From: Paenibacillus tuaregi
Lineage (GTDB): Bacteria; Bacillota; Bacilli; Paenibacillales; Paenibacillaceae
Assembly: GCF_900086655.1 (NCBI RefSeq)
Contig: NZ_LT575476.1
Location: 2,949,869 to 3,013,868, forward strand
DNA: 64,000 bases
Reading direction: 5' to 3'
In this document: piece by piece, positions 42,149 through 50,920 of the stretch
Layout of the letters: every line of letters starts with the position of its first letter
How positions within the stretch are numbered: position 1 is the first letter of the stretch
The notes under the pieces: model-generated
What the model saw: only the letters and a program-made list of their open reading frames with translations
The model's database searches: none
What the model was told of the DNA's origin: nothing
Program-made: the position numbers and the translations under genes

Positions 42149-42466
42149 TTATAGATACCGCTCAATCAGTGATTCATACACATTCTTTGGCCGTAAACCA
42201 ACAAGCTTGTCGACAGGCTCCCCGTTATGGAACACAATAACCGTTGGCATGGACATAATTCCATACTCAGCAGCAACCGCCGGTGATTCATCACAATCCA
42301 CTTTTAACACGGTTAACCGCTCACCATAGTCCCCTGCCAATTCATCAAGAATCGGAAGCAAAACCTTGCACGGCGGGCACCATACTGCACCAAACTCAAC
42401 AAGCGTTACCCCCTGCTCCCTCACCTTACCCTCAAAAGTTCTTTCATCTACAGCTAATATACTCAT
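42149..42466 (-). CDS. Thioredoxin-like protein with WCPPC active site
   Basis: A 105-residue thioredoxin fold protein. The active site is W29-C30-P-P-C33, not the WCGPC of housekeeping thioredoxin; the Gly-to-Pro change usually alters redox potential or substrate. The cis-Pro loop (MSMPTVIVF) and the rest of the fold are conserved. No signal peptide. The start overlaps the MerR gene stop (ATGA), so it is the second gene of that operon and its expression is presumably MerR-controlled. Confidence 0.9.
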   Translation of the reverse strand: MSILAVDERTFEGKVREQGVTLVEFGAVWCPPCKVLLPILDELAGDYGERLTVLKVDCDESPAVAAEYGIMSMPTVIVFHNGEPVDKLVGLRPKNVYESLIERYL

Positions 42467-42840
42467 CGTTCTTCCTCCTGTCCATCCATTTGTCGTTCGT
42501 CCAGGATCGAGCGTATGCGCTCCTCGAGATTCGACCTGATATTCTTCAGCAAATGAATCTGGTCATCAATCTCGGCAAGCTTCTGCTGATAGACCGGCAG
42601 TACTTCCCGGCAAAACGCCTCTTTATTCTTCAGTACGCACTGCAGGAAACCGGCGATCTCTTCCGTAGACAAGCCGAGACCCAAATAAAACTGGATGGTA
42701 CGAACCTGTTCCTCCGCGAGTGGCGAATAGTCTCTGTAACCATTCTCTTGGCGGCTGGGAACAAGCAGGCCCTGCTGCTCATAATAGCGCAGCGAGCGGA
42801 TGCTCACTCCAGTTAACGCAGACAGTTCCCCTATTTTCAT
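42463..42840 (-). CDS. MerR-family regulator
   Basis: A 125-residue MerR protein. The N-terminal winged helix is intact (IGELSALTGVSIRSLRYYEQQGLLVPSR), followed by the long dimerisation coil. Cysteines 68 and 77 (LQCVLKNKEAFCREV) lie at the start of the coil, a position where MerR-family redox or metal sensors carry their ligands. The start at 42840 follows GGGAGC. It is first gene of an operon with the CPPC thioredoxin and has a MerR-type promoter with an enlarged spacer directly upstream. Confidence 0.9.
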   Translation of the reverse strand: MKIGELSALTGVSIRSLRYYEQQGLLVPSRQENGYRDYSPLAEEQVRTIQFYLGLGLSTEEIAGFLQCVLKNKEAFCREVLPVYQQKLAEIDDQIHLLKNIRSNLEERIRSILDERQMDGQEEER

Positions 42841-42873
42841 CAAAGTCGCTCCCTTCCTGGACGATACAAACTC

Positions 42874-42905
42874 ATTATAAACCCTGACATTAGTGTGAGG
42901 GTCAA
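42874..42905 (-). promoter_or_regulatory. MerR-type promoter with long spacer and dyad
   Basis: Minus strand TTGACC, 20-base spacer, TATAAT. The spacer contains an imperfect dyad ACCCTCACACT/AATGTCAGGGT. MerR activators act at promoters with 19-20 base spacers. Confidence 0.7.
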
Positions 42906-43081
42906 TAGCTTTTTATGAGTAGTTGTACAAAAGACATATGTATAGTTCTATTCTCCCTACGCTACTTTTTACCAAAGTTATGATGTTGGTGGGATATTCA
43001 TCCTCTTCTTCTTACTCAATAATTGAGAGGAGCCTTTGGTCAAGACAATCCTATCCCCAAATCTTGAAAGGAGTGTCACAA

Positions 43082-46000
43082 GTGTATCGTACTCTGTTTC
43101 GTAAAGCCAGTTATGCTCTTCTCAGCCTCACCCTTGCCTCAGGTATTGCAGCTGGTCACAGTTATGCTTCTTCCAATGCCGAAAAGCCTGTAGTTGAGTG
43201 GTCCCGCCAGTACGGCATGGATGAGAGATACTTAGCTGCTCGTAACGTCACCTCTACATCCGATGGAGGTTATCTAGTTACCGGCGACTTTAGCGCATCA
43301 GCTGGAAGTTCTTATATTCTGAAGCTGAACCCTGCCGGAAAGATGCAGTGGGAACAAAAAATTCAGCATGATAACCGCAAACTTACAACAGCCAATGAAA
43401 CCATTGAGACAAAGGACGGTGGGTTTCTAGTCACCGGGAGTACTCAAAGTGAAAGCGGGAAGCACAATATTTTGCTAATTAAGCTGGGGGCCCAGGGAGC
43501 TCTGGAGTGGGAGAAAGAATTTGACCTTGGCTTTAGTGCATCCTCGTTGTCCTTGGCTGAGACGAAAGATGGCAGCTTCGTAATTACGGGTGAGAGCTAT
43601 GGATGGCCGAATGGTCAGCATGCTTTTGTGCTGAAAGCAGATACTCAGGGGCAGGAAGTATGGCTCAAAAAGCTTAAATTTAGCGATGAGCAGTACTATG
43701 CAGATATTATAGCTGCAGCGGATGGCGGCTCAATTGCAGTTGGCACTCAATACGACACCTACTTTAATGATCCAAATAAAGGCGCTGTGATCACCAAGCT
43801 AAGTGTGGACGGTGATGAGGTCTGGACCAAGAACCTGTCAACACCGGATTCCCTGCGCATGGCATCTTCAATCGCCCCGTCGGGGGACGGTGGATTTGTG
43901 ATCTACAGCAAATCTTCCAGAGATGATCATTATCTAACCAGAATTGACTCAAGCGGCAATATAAAATGGGAGAAAAAGCTCGATCCAACACCGGATTTTG
44001 ACTTTTTCAAGAAGGTTGTTCGAACTGAAGAAGGTTATGCCCTTTTCTCGGAATATAGTCATACCTCTAATGTTCAAGAAAGAAGATATGAATTCTTAAA
44101 GCTGGACGATACCGGGAAAACCCTGGACATAACGGATTTTACCGTCAAAGGTTTTGATCGCATGACAGGATTATCCGCTTCACAGGATGGCGGATTTATA
44201 CTGTTAGGCGACGTGAAGGGTCCCGATTATAATCGCTTTATGCAGGTGACCAAGCTCGCTGGACCAAACGGTCAGCCGGGAGAACGCACCTTGGAGGGAA
44301 TCAGCTTTGCCGATACCGGGAAAACGATGGCTGTCGGTGAACACACAGCTGCGATCATCATGGCTAATTATTCGGATGGGTCCAAAGAGGCCGTCATCGA
44401 TTCTGTATCCCTCACCTCAGATAACAGCGGGATAGCTGCTGTTGATCTCGAAGGATTCATTACAGGAATTAAGCCTGGCAGTACTACAATACATGCTGAC
44501 TTTAAAGGCCATAAGGCCCAGCTAAACGTAGAAGTGTTCGAAAATCCGAACCACGGAGATCCCGATCATTGGTCATATCAATACGGGAAAGACCAATATT
44601 ACATCCTGGAACGGAGCATAGTCCCTGCCTCAGACGGAGGTTATATTGTAATAGCGGACACCAAGGACCAACTTTACTCAAGTACCAAAGCCTATATCCT
44701 TAAGCTGAATGCTGGTGGCACCCTGGAGTGGCAGCAAAAAATTCAGCACGGCCTCTCTGAATACACCCTGCCCTTAAAAGCTATTGAGACTAAGGACGGC
44801 GGGATTGTTGTCTGCGGGATCACCAGAATCCAGGATGAGCGTGCGCGTAATCAAGTCTTCTTGGCCAAGCTCAGTGCCCGAGGTCTTGTTGAATGGGAGA
44901 AAGGTTTTGATGGTGGTGGCAATAAGTCGGGGTATTCCGTAGACGAGACTACCGATGGCGGGTTCGTGGTTACCGGCGGAACTCTCTCCATTTCTGGAGA
45001 AGACTCAGCTTACGTGCTGAAGACGGATGCCCATGGGCAGCTTATGTGGGAGAAAAGCTTTCGGTTCGGAAGCAACCAGAACTACAATGATATCCTAGCC
45101 ACACCGGATGGCGGCTCCATTGCTGTCGGTACCATCAACACCTATGTAGGCAGCAATGAAAATGATAGAGCGATCGTTACTAAGCTGAGCCCAGGCGGAG
45201 AGGAGTTGTGGACCAAGAAGTTCGCCCCGATTGGGCGCGAAGCCTATTCTATTATTTCAACGAAGCAGAATAATTACTTAATCGCGAGCAGAACGACGGA
45301 CGGTGTTAATTATTTAACTGAGCTTAATGCATCCGGTGAAGTGATTTGGGAGGAATCTTATGAGGCCTCGGAGGGCCAACAGTTCTATAAAGTCTCCCAT
45401 TATGGCCAAGGATACGTATTACTTGGAAACCTTACAACGGGAGATTACCCAAACAGGGAGAGCAAGTCCACAGCTTTAAAGCTTGATGACCATGGACAGG
45501 TTGCAGCCAATCTTTATTTTACAGAGCCTAATTTATCTGGTCTTGATGTTGGTACCGTATCCCCTGATGGGCAATTTGTATTCATAGGAGCTGTTAAAGC
45601 CAGTAAAGATAAAACCGTTCTGCAAGCGGCCAAGAGCACAGGAACGGAACATCCACCTGGTGACCCTGTTGTGACCGGAATTTCAGTCGCAAATCCGAAC
45701 GCAAAGATTGTCATCGGAGAACAAACAACAGCCCTCGTAAAAGCCAGTTACTCTAATGGAGCCGAAAAGGTTCTTAAAAACTCTGTAGTCTTCACCTCAG
45801 AAGACGGGAATATCGCCACCGTGGACTCTAAGGGTGTTATTACCGGTATTCATCCGGGCAGCACTACAATCCATGCCGACTATCAGGGGCATACGGCTCA
45901 GTTCCAAGTCGAAGTAATCAACGAGACGGAAGGAATATTCTATCTGGATTCTGAGGAGTACTCCTTAGCAGTAGGTACTTCTCTTGATACGACTGCTTTC

Positions 46001-46198
46001 CTCAAAGATAGAGACGGAAAAATCCATAATGTCACCAAAGCGACCACCTTCAAGAGCAAGAACCCGGTGATCGCCGATTATGATCAGGGCGGGAGCATTA
46101 ACGGCCTTCGTGCAGGCATCACCTATATCACCGCCGAATATCAGGGCAAGACCTACAAAGCGTTAGTGCAGGTTGTTCGTGACTCTGTGCCAAGATAA
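43082..46198 (+). CDS. Secreted repeat protein A: two propeller-like halves with Big_2 domains
   Basis: A 1038-residue exported protein. The signal peptide covers about 1-30 (ASYALLSLTLASGIAAGHSYA). Residues about 40-390 hold repeats of about 48 residues with DGG[YF][LIV]VTG and [LIV]KL...G...W..., the pattern of a six- or seven-bladed beta-propeller. A Big_2-type Ig domain follows (about 400-490), then a second repeat half (about 495-850), a second Big_2 domain, and a last Ig-like domain (about 945-1035, FYLDSEEYSL...YITAEYQGKTYKALVQVV). The GTG start follows AAAGGAGTG. It is paralogous along its whole length to the next gene. No enzymatic motif was recognised; a binding or matrix role is plausible. 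Confidence 0.85.
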   Translation: MYRTLFRKASYALLSLTLASGIAAGHSYASSNAEKPVVEWSRQYGMDERYLAARNVTSTSDGGYLVTGDFSASAGSSYILKLNPAGKMQWEQKIQHDNRKLTTANETIETKDGGFLVTGSTQSESGKHNILLIKLGAQGALEWEKEFDLGFSASSLSLAETKDGSFVITGESYGWPNGQHAFVLKADTQGQEVWLKKLKFSDEQYYADIIAAADGGSIAVGTQYDTYFNDPNKGAVITKLSVDGDEVWTKNLSTPDSLRMASSIAPSGDGGFVIYSKSSRDDHYLTRIDSSGNIKWEKKLDPTPDFDFFKKVVRTEEGYALFSEYSHTSNVQERRYEFLKLDDTGKTLDITDFTVKGFDRMTGLSASQDGGFILLGDVKGPDYNRFMQVTKLAGPNGQPGERTLEGISFADTGKTMAVGEHTAAIIMANYSDGSKEAVIDSVSLTSDNSGIAAVDLEGFITGIKPGSTTIHADFKGHKAQLNVEVFENPNHGDPDHWSYQYGKDQYYILERSIVPASDGGYIVIADTKDQLYSSTKAYILKLNAGGTLEWQQKIQHGLSEYTLPLKAIETKDGGIVVCGITRIQDERARNQVFLAKLSARGLVEWEKGFDGGGNKSGYSVDETTDGGFVVTGGTLSISGEDSAYVLKTDAHGQLMWEKSFRFGSNQNYNDILATPDGGSIAVGTINTYVGSNENDRAIVTKLSPGGEELWTKKFAPIGREAYSIISTKQNNYLIASRTTDGVNYLTELNASGEVIWEESYEASEGQQFYKVSHYGQGYVLLGNLTTGDYPNRESKSTALKLDDHGQVAANLYFTEPNLSGLDVGTVSPDGQFVFIGAVKASKDKTVLQAAKSTGTEHPPGDPVVTGISVANPNAKIVIGEQTTALVKASYSNGAEKVLKNSVVFTSEDGNIATVDSKGVITGIHPGSTTIHADYQGHTAQFQVEVINETEGIFYLDSEEYSLAVGTSLDTTAFLKDRDGKIHNVTKATTFKSKNPVIADYDQGGSINGLRAGITYITAEYQGKTYKALVQVVRDSVPR

Positions 46199-46520
46199 CG
46201 CCTTGAACTTATAAGAGAGGTACAGCAAATTTTGGGAGGTCCACATTCGCTTTGAATGGGGCCTTCCCTTTTTGCCATGCTTGCTAAACTGGCATGGTCT
46301 CAATTGAACTTCGAGCATACAGGTTGTATGACTAACTGACTAGATCTGTACTTAAAAAGCACTGCAAATCTGAAATTCAAAACTTACTTAAGTTAGCAGC
46401 TTGCCAAATATATGAAAAAGGTTGGATTCCCTCCCCCTCCCGATTATTTAATAATGATTAAGAGAATCCGCATTCCAGAATAAGCCATCATCACTTAAAT
46501 TTTGGAGGGAGTGTTAAAGC
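46199..46520. other. Spacer between the two tandem paralogues
   Basis: 322 bases. Apart from the terminator it shows no gene. A ribosome site (GGGAGTGT) precedes the second GTG, mirroring the first gene. Confidence 0.6.
46234..46273 (+). terminator. Terminator between the tandem paralogues
   Basis: A long imperfect stem GGGAGG...CATTC-GCTTT-GAATG...CCTTCCC followed by TTTTT. Confidence 0.75.
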
Positions 46521-49500
46521 GTGTTTCGTTCTATTATTCGTAAAGCAAGTGTTGCACTTCTCAGCCTTACCCTCGTCTCGGGTATCGCAGCTAGCCACGG
46601 TTACGCATCTTCTGCGATAAGCAGACCTGTGGTCGAATGGTCACAGCAGTATGGCATGGATCAATGGTATGTAGGAGGCAGCGACGTAATCTCTACCTCA
46701 GACGGAGGTTATATTGTAACCAGTACCATCACCATCTCACCAAATTTACAGGGTTATATTGTGAAGCTGGACTCTTCCGGGAAACTGCAATGGGAACAAA
46801 AAATTCAGCATAATAACAAATCCACTTCGGTGGATAAAACAATTGAGACTAAGGACGGCGGGTTTCTAGTCTGTGGGACGGCTGAAACTGAAAAAGGAAA
46901 AAATTCTGTCTTTCTACTCAAACTCAGTGCACAAGGTACTGTGGAATGGGAGAAAGACTATGACCATGCTTTCAGTGTGTCAGATATGTCCGTAACTGAG
47001 ACGAAAGATAGCGGCTTTGTAGTTACAGGCCAATCCTGGAATTGGCCGGATGTTCAATATGGTTTTGTGCTTAAAACAGACGCTAAGGGCCAGCAGAATT
47101 GGCTCAAAAAGCTCAATTTTAACGACGAGAATGACTACTACGATATTATTGCTACTCAAGATGGCGGTTCCATCGCGGTGGGCAGCCAGCATGATAGACA
47201 TTACAACGACCCGAAAATGGGTGCTATCATCACGAAACTGAACGAGGCCGGGGAAGAAGTATGGACCAAGAAGCTGTCTGAACCTGATTCATTACGCATG
47301 GCATTTTCAATTGTTTCCTCCGGTGATGGCGGTTATATGATCTACGGCACAGGCACGGAGCAAGATCAGTATCTAACCCGGATTGACGCAAATGGTAAAG
47401 TACTGTGGGATAAAAAGTTCGACCCAACTCCGGAGAGCAGCTTTATCAAGAAAGTTGTCCGGACTAATGATGGGTATGCCCTCTTCTCAGAATATAAGAA
47501 AGGTTCCACGAATGTTAAAGAAAGAAAATATGAGCTATTTAATATAGATGATACCGGAAAGATCCTGAAACAGAGTGCATTTAGTGTCAAAGATTTTGAA
47601 CGGATGGTTAGTGCAACCGTTTCACGGGAAGGCGGTTTTGTTCTGCTTGGAGAAACAAAAGGCGCAAAAAACAATACCTTCATACAGGTTACCAAGCTGG
47701 CCGTAAACAGCCAACCTGGAGAACCAACCGTGGAAAGTATCAGCTTCACAGATTCCAGTAAAACGATTGGAGTTGGTGAACTTACGGCCGCACTTGTAAA
47801 TGCGCATTATTCGGATGGAACCAAAGAATTGATAAAAGAGTTCGTATCCCTTAGCTCAGAAAATGAGCGTGTAGCTATCGTTGACTCCAGAGGATTCATT
47901 ACTGGGATTAAACCGGGCAACACCGTGATCAACGCAGTCTACGAAGGGCATCGTGCCCAGCTTAAAGTAGAAGTAGTCGAAACCCCCAATCATGGGGATC
48001 CTGATCAATGGTCTTACCTGTACGGAAAGAATCAGTACTTCACAACAGCACGCAGCATAATCCCTGTCTCTGACGGAGGCTATATTATAGCTGGCAACAC
48101 TCAGGGCGAAATGTTCGGAGGTTCAAAAGCCTACATTCTTAAGTTGAACGCTGCCGGTGTCACTCAGTGGCAGCAAATGATTCAACATGGCCTGTCTGAA
48201 TACACAGAGGCTTATGATGCAGTGGAGACCCAAGACGGCGGAATTCTCGTCAGCGGGACTACCAGAAACTATGATGATAGACCACGTGATGTTGTTTTCA
48301 TGGCCAAACTTAGTGCTCAAGGTGTTGTAGAATGGGAGCGCGAGTTTGAGGGTGGAGCCAATCGGTCGGGGGACGCTGTGGCTGAGACCAAGGATGGTGG
48401 ATTCGTGGTTACCGGTTATACCCTGTCCGCTTCAGGAGAGGACTCAGCCTATGTGCTGAAGACCGATGCTCACGGACAAGAATTGTGGAATAGAACGTAC
48501 CGGTTTGGCAACTATCAGAACTATAATGACATCATCGCTACATCCGATGGCGGTTCAATTGCAGTGGGTACCGTTAAAACGGTTATCGGCAGCAATGAAG
48601 ATGACGGGGCTATTGTTACTAAACTAGGCGCGAACGGAAATGAAGTTTGGACCAAGAAATTCCTCCCGATTGGACGTGAAGCGTATTCCATCATTTCCGC
48701 AAATGAGGATAATTATTTGATTGCCAGCAGAACGAGAGATGGTATAAATTACTTGACCAAAATTAATGGGTCTGGTGAGGTAATCTGGGAGAAATCTTTC
48801 GAGGCTTCTAAAGGTCAGTTCTTCAATAAAATCGTTCGTTTTGGCCAAGGGTATGCCTTGCTTGGTGCCCAAAGCACGGGAAATTATCCTGATACAGAGA
48901 CTAGGGTCGCAGCTTTAAAGCTTGATGACAACGGACAGATTCTGGGCAAGATTCTTTTTACAGAACCGAATCTATCTAATCTTGACAAGGGAACCGTAAC
49001 ACAAGATGGCAAGTTTGTACTGATGGGAGCGGTTAAAATAAACAATCAAACCCTTCTGAAAGTGGCCAAGACCTCTGGTCAAGACACACCGGTGGAGCCT
49101 GTCTTAACCGGAATCTCCTTCTCAGATACAAGCAAACAAATCGCTGTCGGCGAGACAGCAACCGCTTCGGTAAAAGCCCGCTATTCCGATGGAACGGAAA
49201 AAGCTCTCACGGAATCCATGTCCTTTACCTCGGAGGACGAGAATACGGCTTCTGTGGACTCCAAAGGTTTGATCACCGGGGTTAAACCGGGCAGCACCGT
49301 GATACATGCCGTCTACCAGGGGCTTACGGCTCAGCTTCCGATTGAAGTAACCAAATCAGGCGGCGGCAACCCCGACCCGGAAGGAACATTCTATCTGGAT
49401 TCAGAGGAATATTCCTTAACTGAAGGAACTTCAATAGACACAGTCGCTCTATTCAAAGACAAAGATGGCAAAATCCATGACGTCACCAAGCAATCCATCT

Positions 49501-49649
49501 TCAAGAGCGAGAATCCGGCTATCGTTGACTATGACAAGGATGGCAATATTAACGGGGTTCGTGCCGGGATCACCTACATCACTGCCGAATATCAGGGCAA
49601 AACATATAGAGCATTAGTGCAGGTAGTTCGGGCTTCTGTACCGAACTAA
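46521..49649 (+). CDS. Secreted repeat protein B: paralogue of the upstream gene
   Basis: A 1042-residue exported protein with the same layout as its upstream neighbour: signal peptide (ASVALLSLTLVSGIAASHGYA), propeller-like half, Big_2 domain, second propeller-like half, Big_2 domain, and a C-terminal Ig-like domain (YLDSEEYSLTEGTS). The start is GTG, after GGAGGGAGTG. Much of the sequence is identical to protein A by eye, including DGGYIVT, KKLSEPDSLRMA and WTKKF-type blade edges, but surface loops differ. The two halves of each protein also resemble each other, so at least two duplications happened. It ends with its own terminator. Confidence 0.85.
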   Translation: MFRSIIRKASVALLSLTLVSGIAASHGYASSAISRPVVEWSQQYGMDQWYVGGSDVISTSDGGYIVTSTITISPNLQGYIVKLDSSGKLQWEQKIQHNNKSTSVDKTIETKDGGFLVCGTAETEKGKNSVFLLKLSAQGTVEWEKDYDHAFSVSDMSVTETKDSGFVVTGQSWNWPDVQYGFVLKTDAKGQQNWLKKLNFNDENDYYDIIATQDGGSIAVGSQHDRHYNDPKMGAIITKLNEAGEEVWTKKLSEPDSLRMAFSIVSSGDGGYMIYGTGTEQDQYLTRIDANGKVLWDKKFDPTPESSFIKKVVRTNDGYALFSEYKKGSTNVKERKYELFNIDDTGKILKQSAFSVKDFERMVSATVSREGGFVLLGETKGAKNNTFIQVTKLAVNSQPGEPTVESISFTDSSKTIGVGELTAALVNAHYSDGTKELIKEFVSLSSENERVAIVDSRGFITGIKPGNTVINAVYEGHRAQLKVEVVETPNHGDPDQWSYLYGKNQYFTTARSIIPVSDGGYIIAGNTQGEMFGGSKAYILKLNAAGVTQWQQMIQHGLSEYTEAYDAVETQDGGILVSGTTRNYDDRPRDVVFMAKLSAQGVVEWEREFEGGANRSGDAVAETKDGGFVVTGYTLSASGEDSAYVLKTDAHGQELWNRTYRFGNYQNYNDIIATSDGGSIAVGTVKTVIGSNEDDGAIVTKLGANGNEVWTKKFLPIGREAYSIISANEDNYLIASRTRDGINYLTKINGSGEVIWEKSFEASKGQFFNKIVRFGQGYALLGAQSTGNYPDTETRVAALKLDDNGQILGKILFTEPNLSNLDKGTVTQDGKFVLMGAVKINNQTLLKVAKTSGQDTPVEPVLTGISFSDTSKQIAVGETATASVKARYSDGTEKALTESMSFTSEDENTASVDSKGLITGVKPGSTVIHAVYQGLTAQLPIEVTKSGGGNPDPEGTFYLDSEEYSLTEGTSIDTVALFKDKDGKIHDVTKQSIFKSENPAIVDYDKDGNINGVRAGITYITAEYQGKTYRALVQVVRASVPN

Positions 49650-49654
49650 TGAAC

Positions 49655-49684
49655 AGAGCCATCCTCACGGGATGGCTCTTTATT
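49655..49684 (+). terminator. Terminator after protein B, bidirectional
   Basis: Stem AGAGCCATCC-TCACG-GGATGGCTCT followed by TTATTCTC; it can also serve the convergent lipoprotein gene. Confidence 0.75.
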
Positions 49685-49729
49685 CTCAATCAGCTGCATA
49701 GAGAGGATATTTGTATTGATCCGAACGAA

Positions 49730-50920
49730 CTATTGAAACTTAATGATAAAAGGCTGATTAGACGAGTCAGGAATTGGAGCTGATTTCACGGACTGCTTGG
49801 TAGCTGAGTACATTTTTCGTCCTATTACCAGAAGGCTGTTATTTTGCAGGCTCCAATACATTTCTGCCGGAGAGACACCTTGATATACCGATTCTTTGTA
49901 CAGGACATTGTTACCTTGAAGCTTTCCTGCAAAGATGGAGACTGAGTCGTTGTCTTTCTGGGAGTAGGCAATATACTTCCTGTCCTGCGATAATTGGAAG
50001 CTGAGGACCCTCTCCAGCAGGACGGTAAGGGCCTTATTCCGCCGGTCGTATTCATACAGCACTCCCTCGGTTCCGAGAAATACAAACTGATCTTTGTTCA
50101 TCCAAGTCATCTGCTCGGAATCCATCTGATGCTCGTATTGAATTTCAACACTTGTACCGTCTATTGTCCCCATCGCAATGCTGGTATTCAGCTCACTCGG
50201 ACCACAGTTTATCAAAACGCTTTGCCCATCATCCGATATTTTCGCCCCGGAAACGCTGTATGTGAATTGACGGCCTTTAAGAAGATAATGTTTAATTTGA
50301 CCAGCCATGGTGTCATATACGGCCAATTTGACTGGGGGATATTTGGTTTCTGTCTTACTAGATCTGCCCTGGGCAGTGTCAGTGTCTGTTGCAACAAGAT
50401 AGGAGATGTATCTGCTGTTATCCGACCACTCCAGCTTGGTCAAGAGCTGCTCCTCAGAGGGTACTAAGGTAGCTATATTATTCTCACTTCCATTAGAAAG
50501 TGAAATCAACTTAACTACTATGCCATCACGCGCTTTTTTAAACCCGATAATATATTTTCCGTTTGGAGACAACTTTAAATACCCAAGGTCATTGTCCATG
50601 TTTTGCATTTTTTCGACTTGTTTATAAGGAGGCGCAAGCCGCTGCAAGCTATCCGGCATATCCCTGGTTGTGACAATCCCCTCCCGAAATAGACCGACAA
50701 CAGATTCCGAATCCATCCAACCGAGTAATTGAGCTGTATCTGTTACCGGGAGGCGATAAATAGTTTTCACTTTAAACGGCTTGCTGCCAGAATCGGCAAG
50801 ATGCTCATCTTCAGTACCAGGAATAACAATTGTCTCTGACTTCGGTCCCCAACCGCATCCAGAGAGGAGGAATATAATAGAAATTAACACCAGCAATATG
50901 GCAAGCCGTTTGCGTATCAT
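49730..50920 (-). CDS. Lipoprotein with beta-propeller-like repeats
   Basis: A 396-residue lipoprotein. The lipobox is LLSGC with Cys22 as the acylated residue, so it is anchored outside the membrane. The remainder has repeated segments such as YLKLSPNGKYIIGF and LEWSDNSRYISYLV, typical of WD40/TolB-like propellers that start a blade with D..W.S..G. It is the last gene of an operon with a kinase and a response regulator (ATGA overlap with the kinase stop), so it is a candidate accessory sensor or target of that system. Confidence 0.8.
   Translation of the reverse strand: MIRKRLAILLVLISIIFLLSGCGWGPKSETIVIPGTEDEHLADSGSKPFKVKTIYRLPVTDTAQLLGWMDSESVVGLFREGIVTTRDMPDSLQRLAPPYKQVEKMQNMDNDLGYLKLSPNGKYIIGFKKARDGIVVKLISLSNGSENNIATLVPSEEQLLTKLEWSDNSRYISYLVATDTDTAQGRSSKTETKYPPVKLAVYDTMAGQIKHYLLKGRQFTYSVSGAKISDDGQSVLINCGPSELNTSIAMGTIDGTSVEIQYEHQMDSEQMTWMNKDQFVFLGTEGVLYEYDRRNKALTVLLERVLSFQLSQDRKYIAYSQKDNDSVSIFAGKLQGNNVLYKESVYQGVSPAEMYWSLQNNSLLVIGRKMYSATKQSVKSAPIPDSSNQPFIIKFQ

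Noticed and set aside
43082-49649. Possible assembly duplication of one gene
   Set aside because: The two copies differ in many residues and in the spacer, so they are true paralogues.
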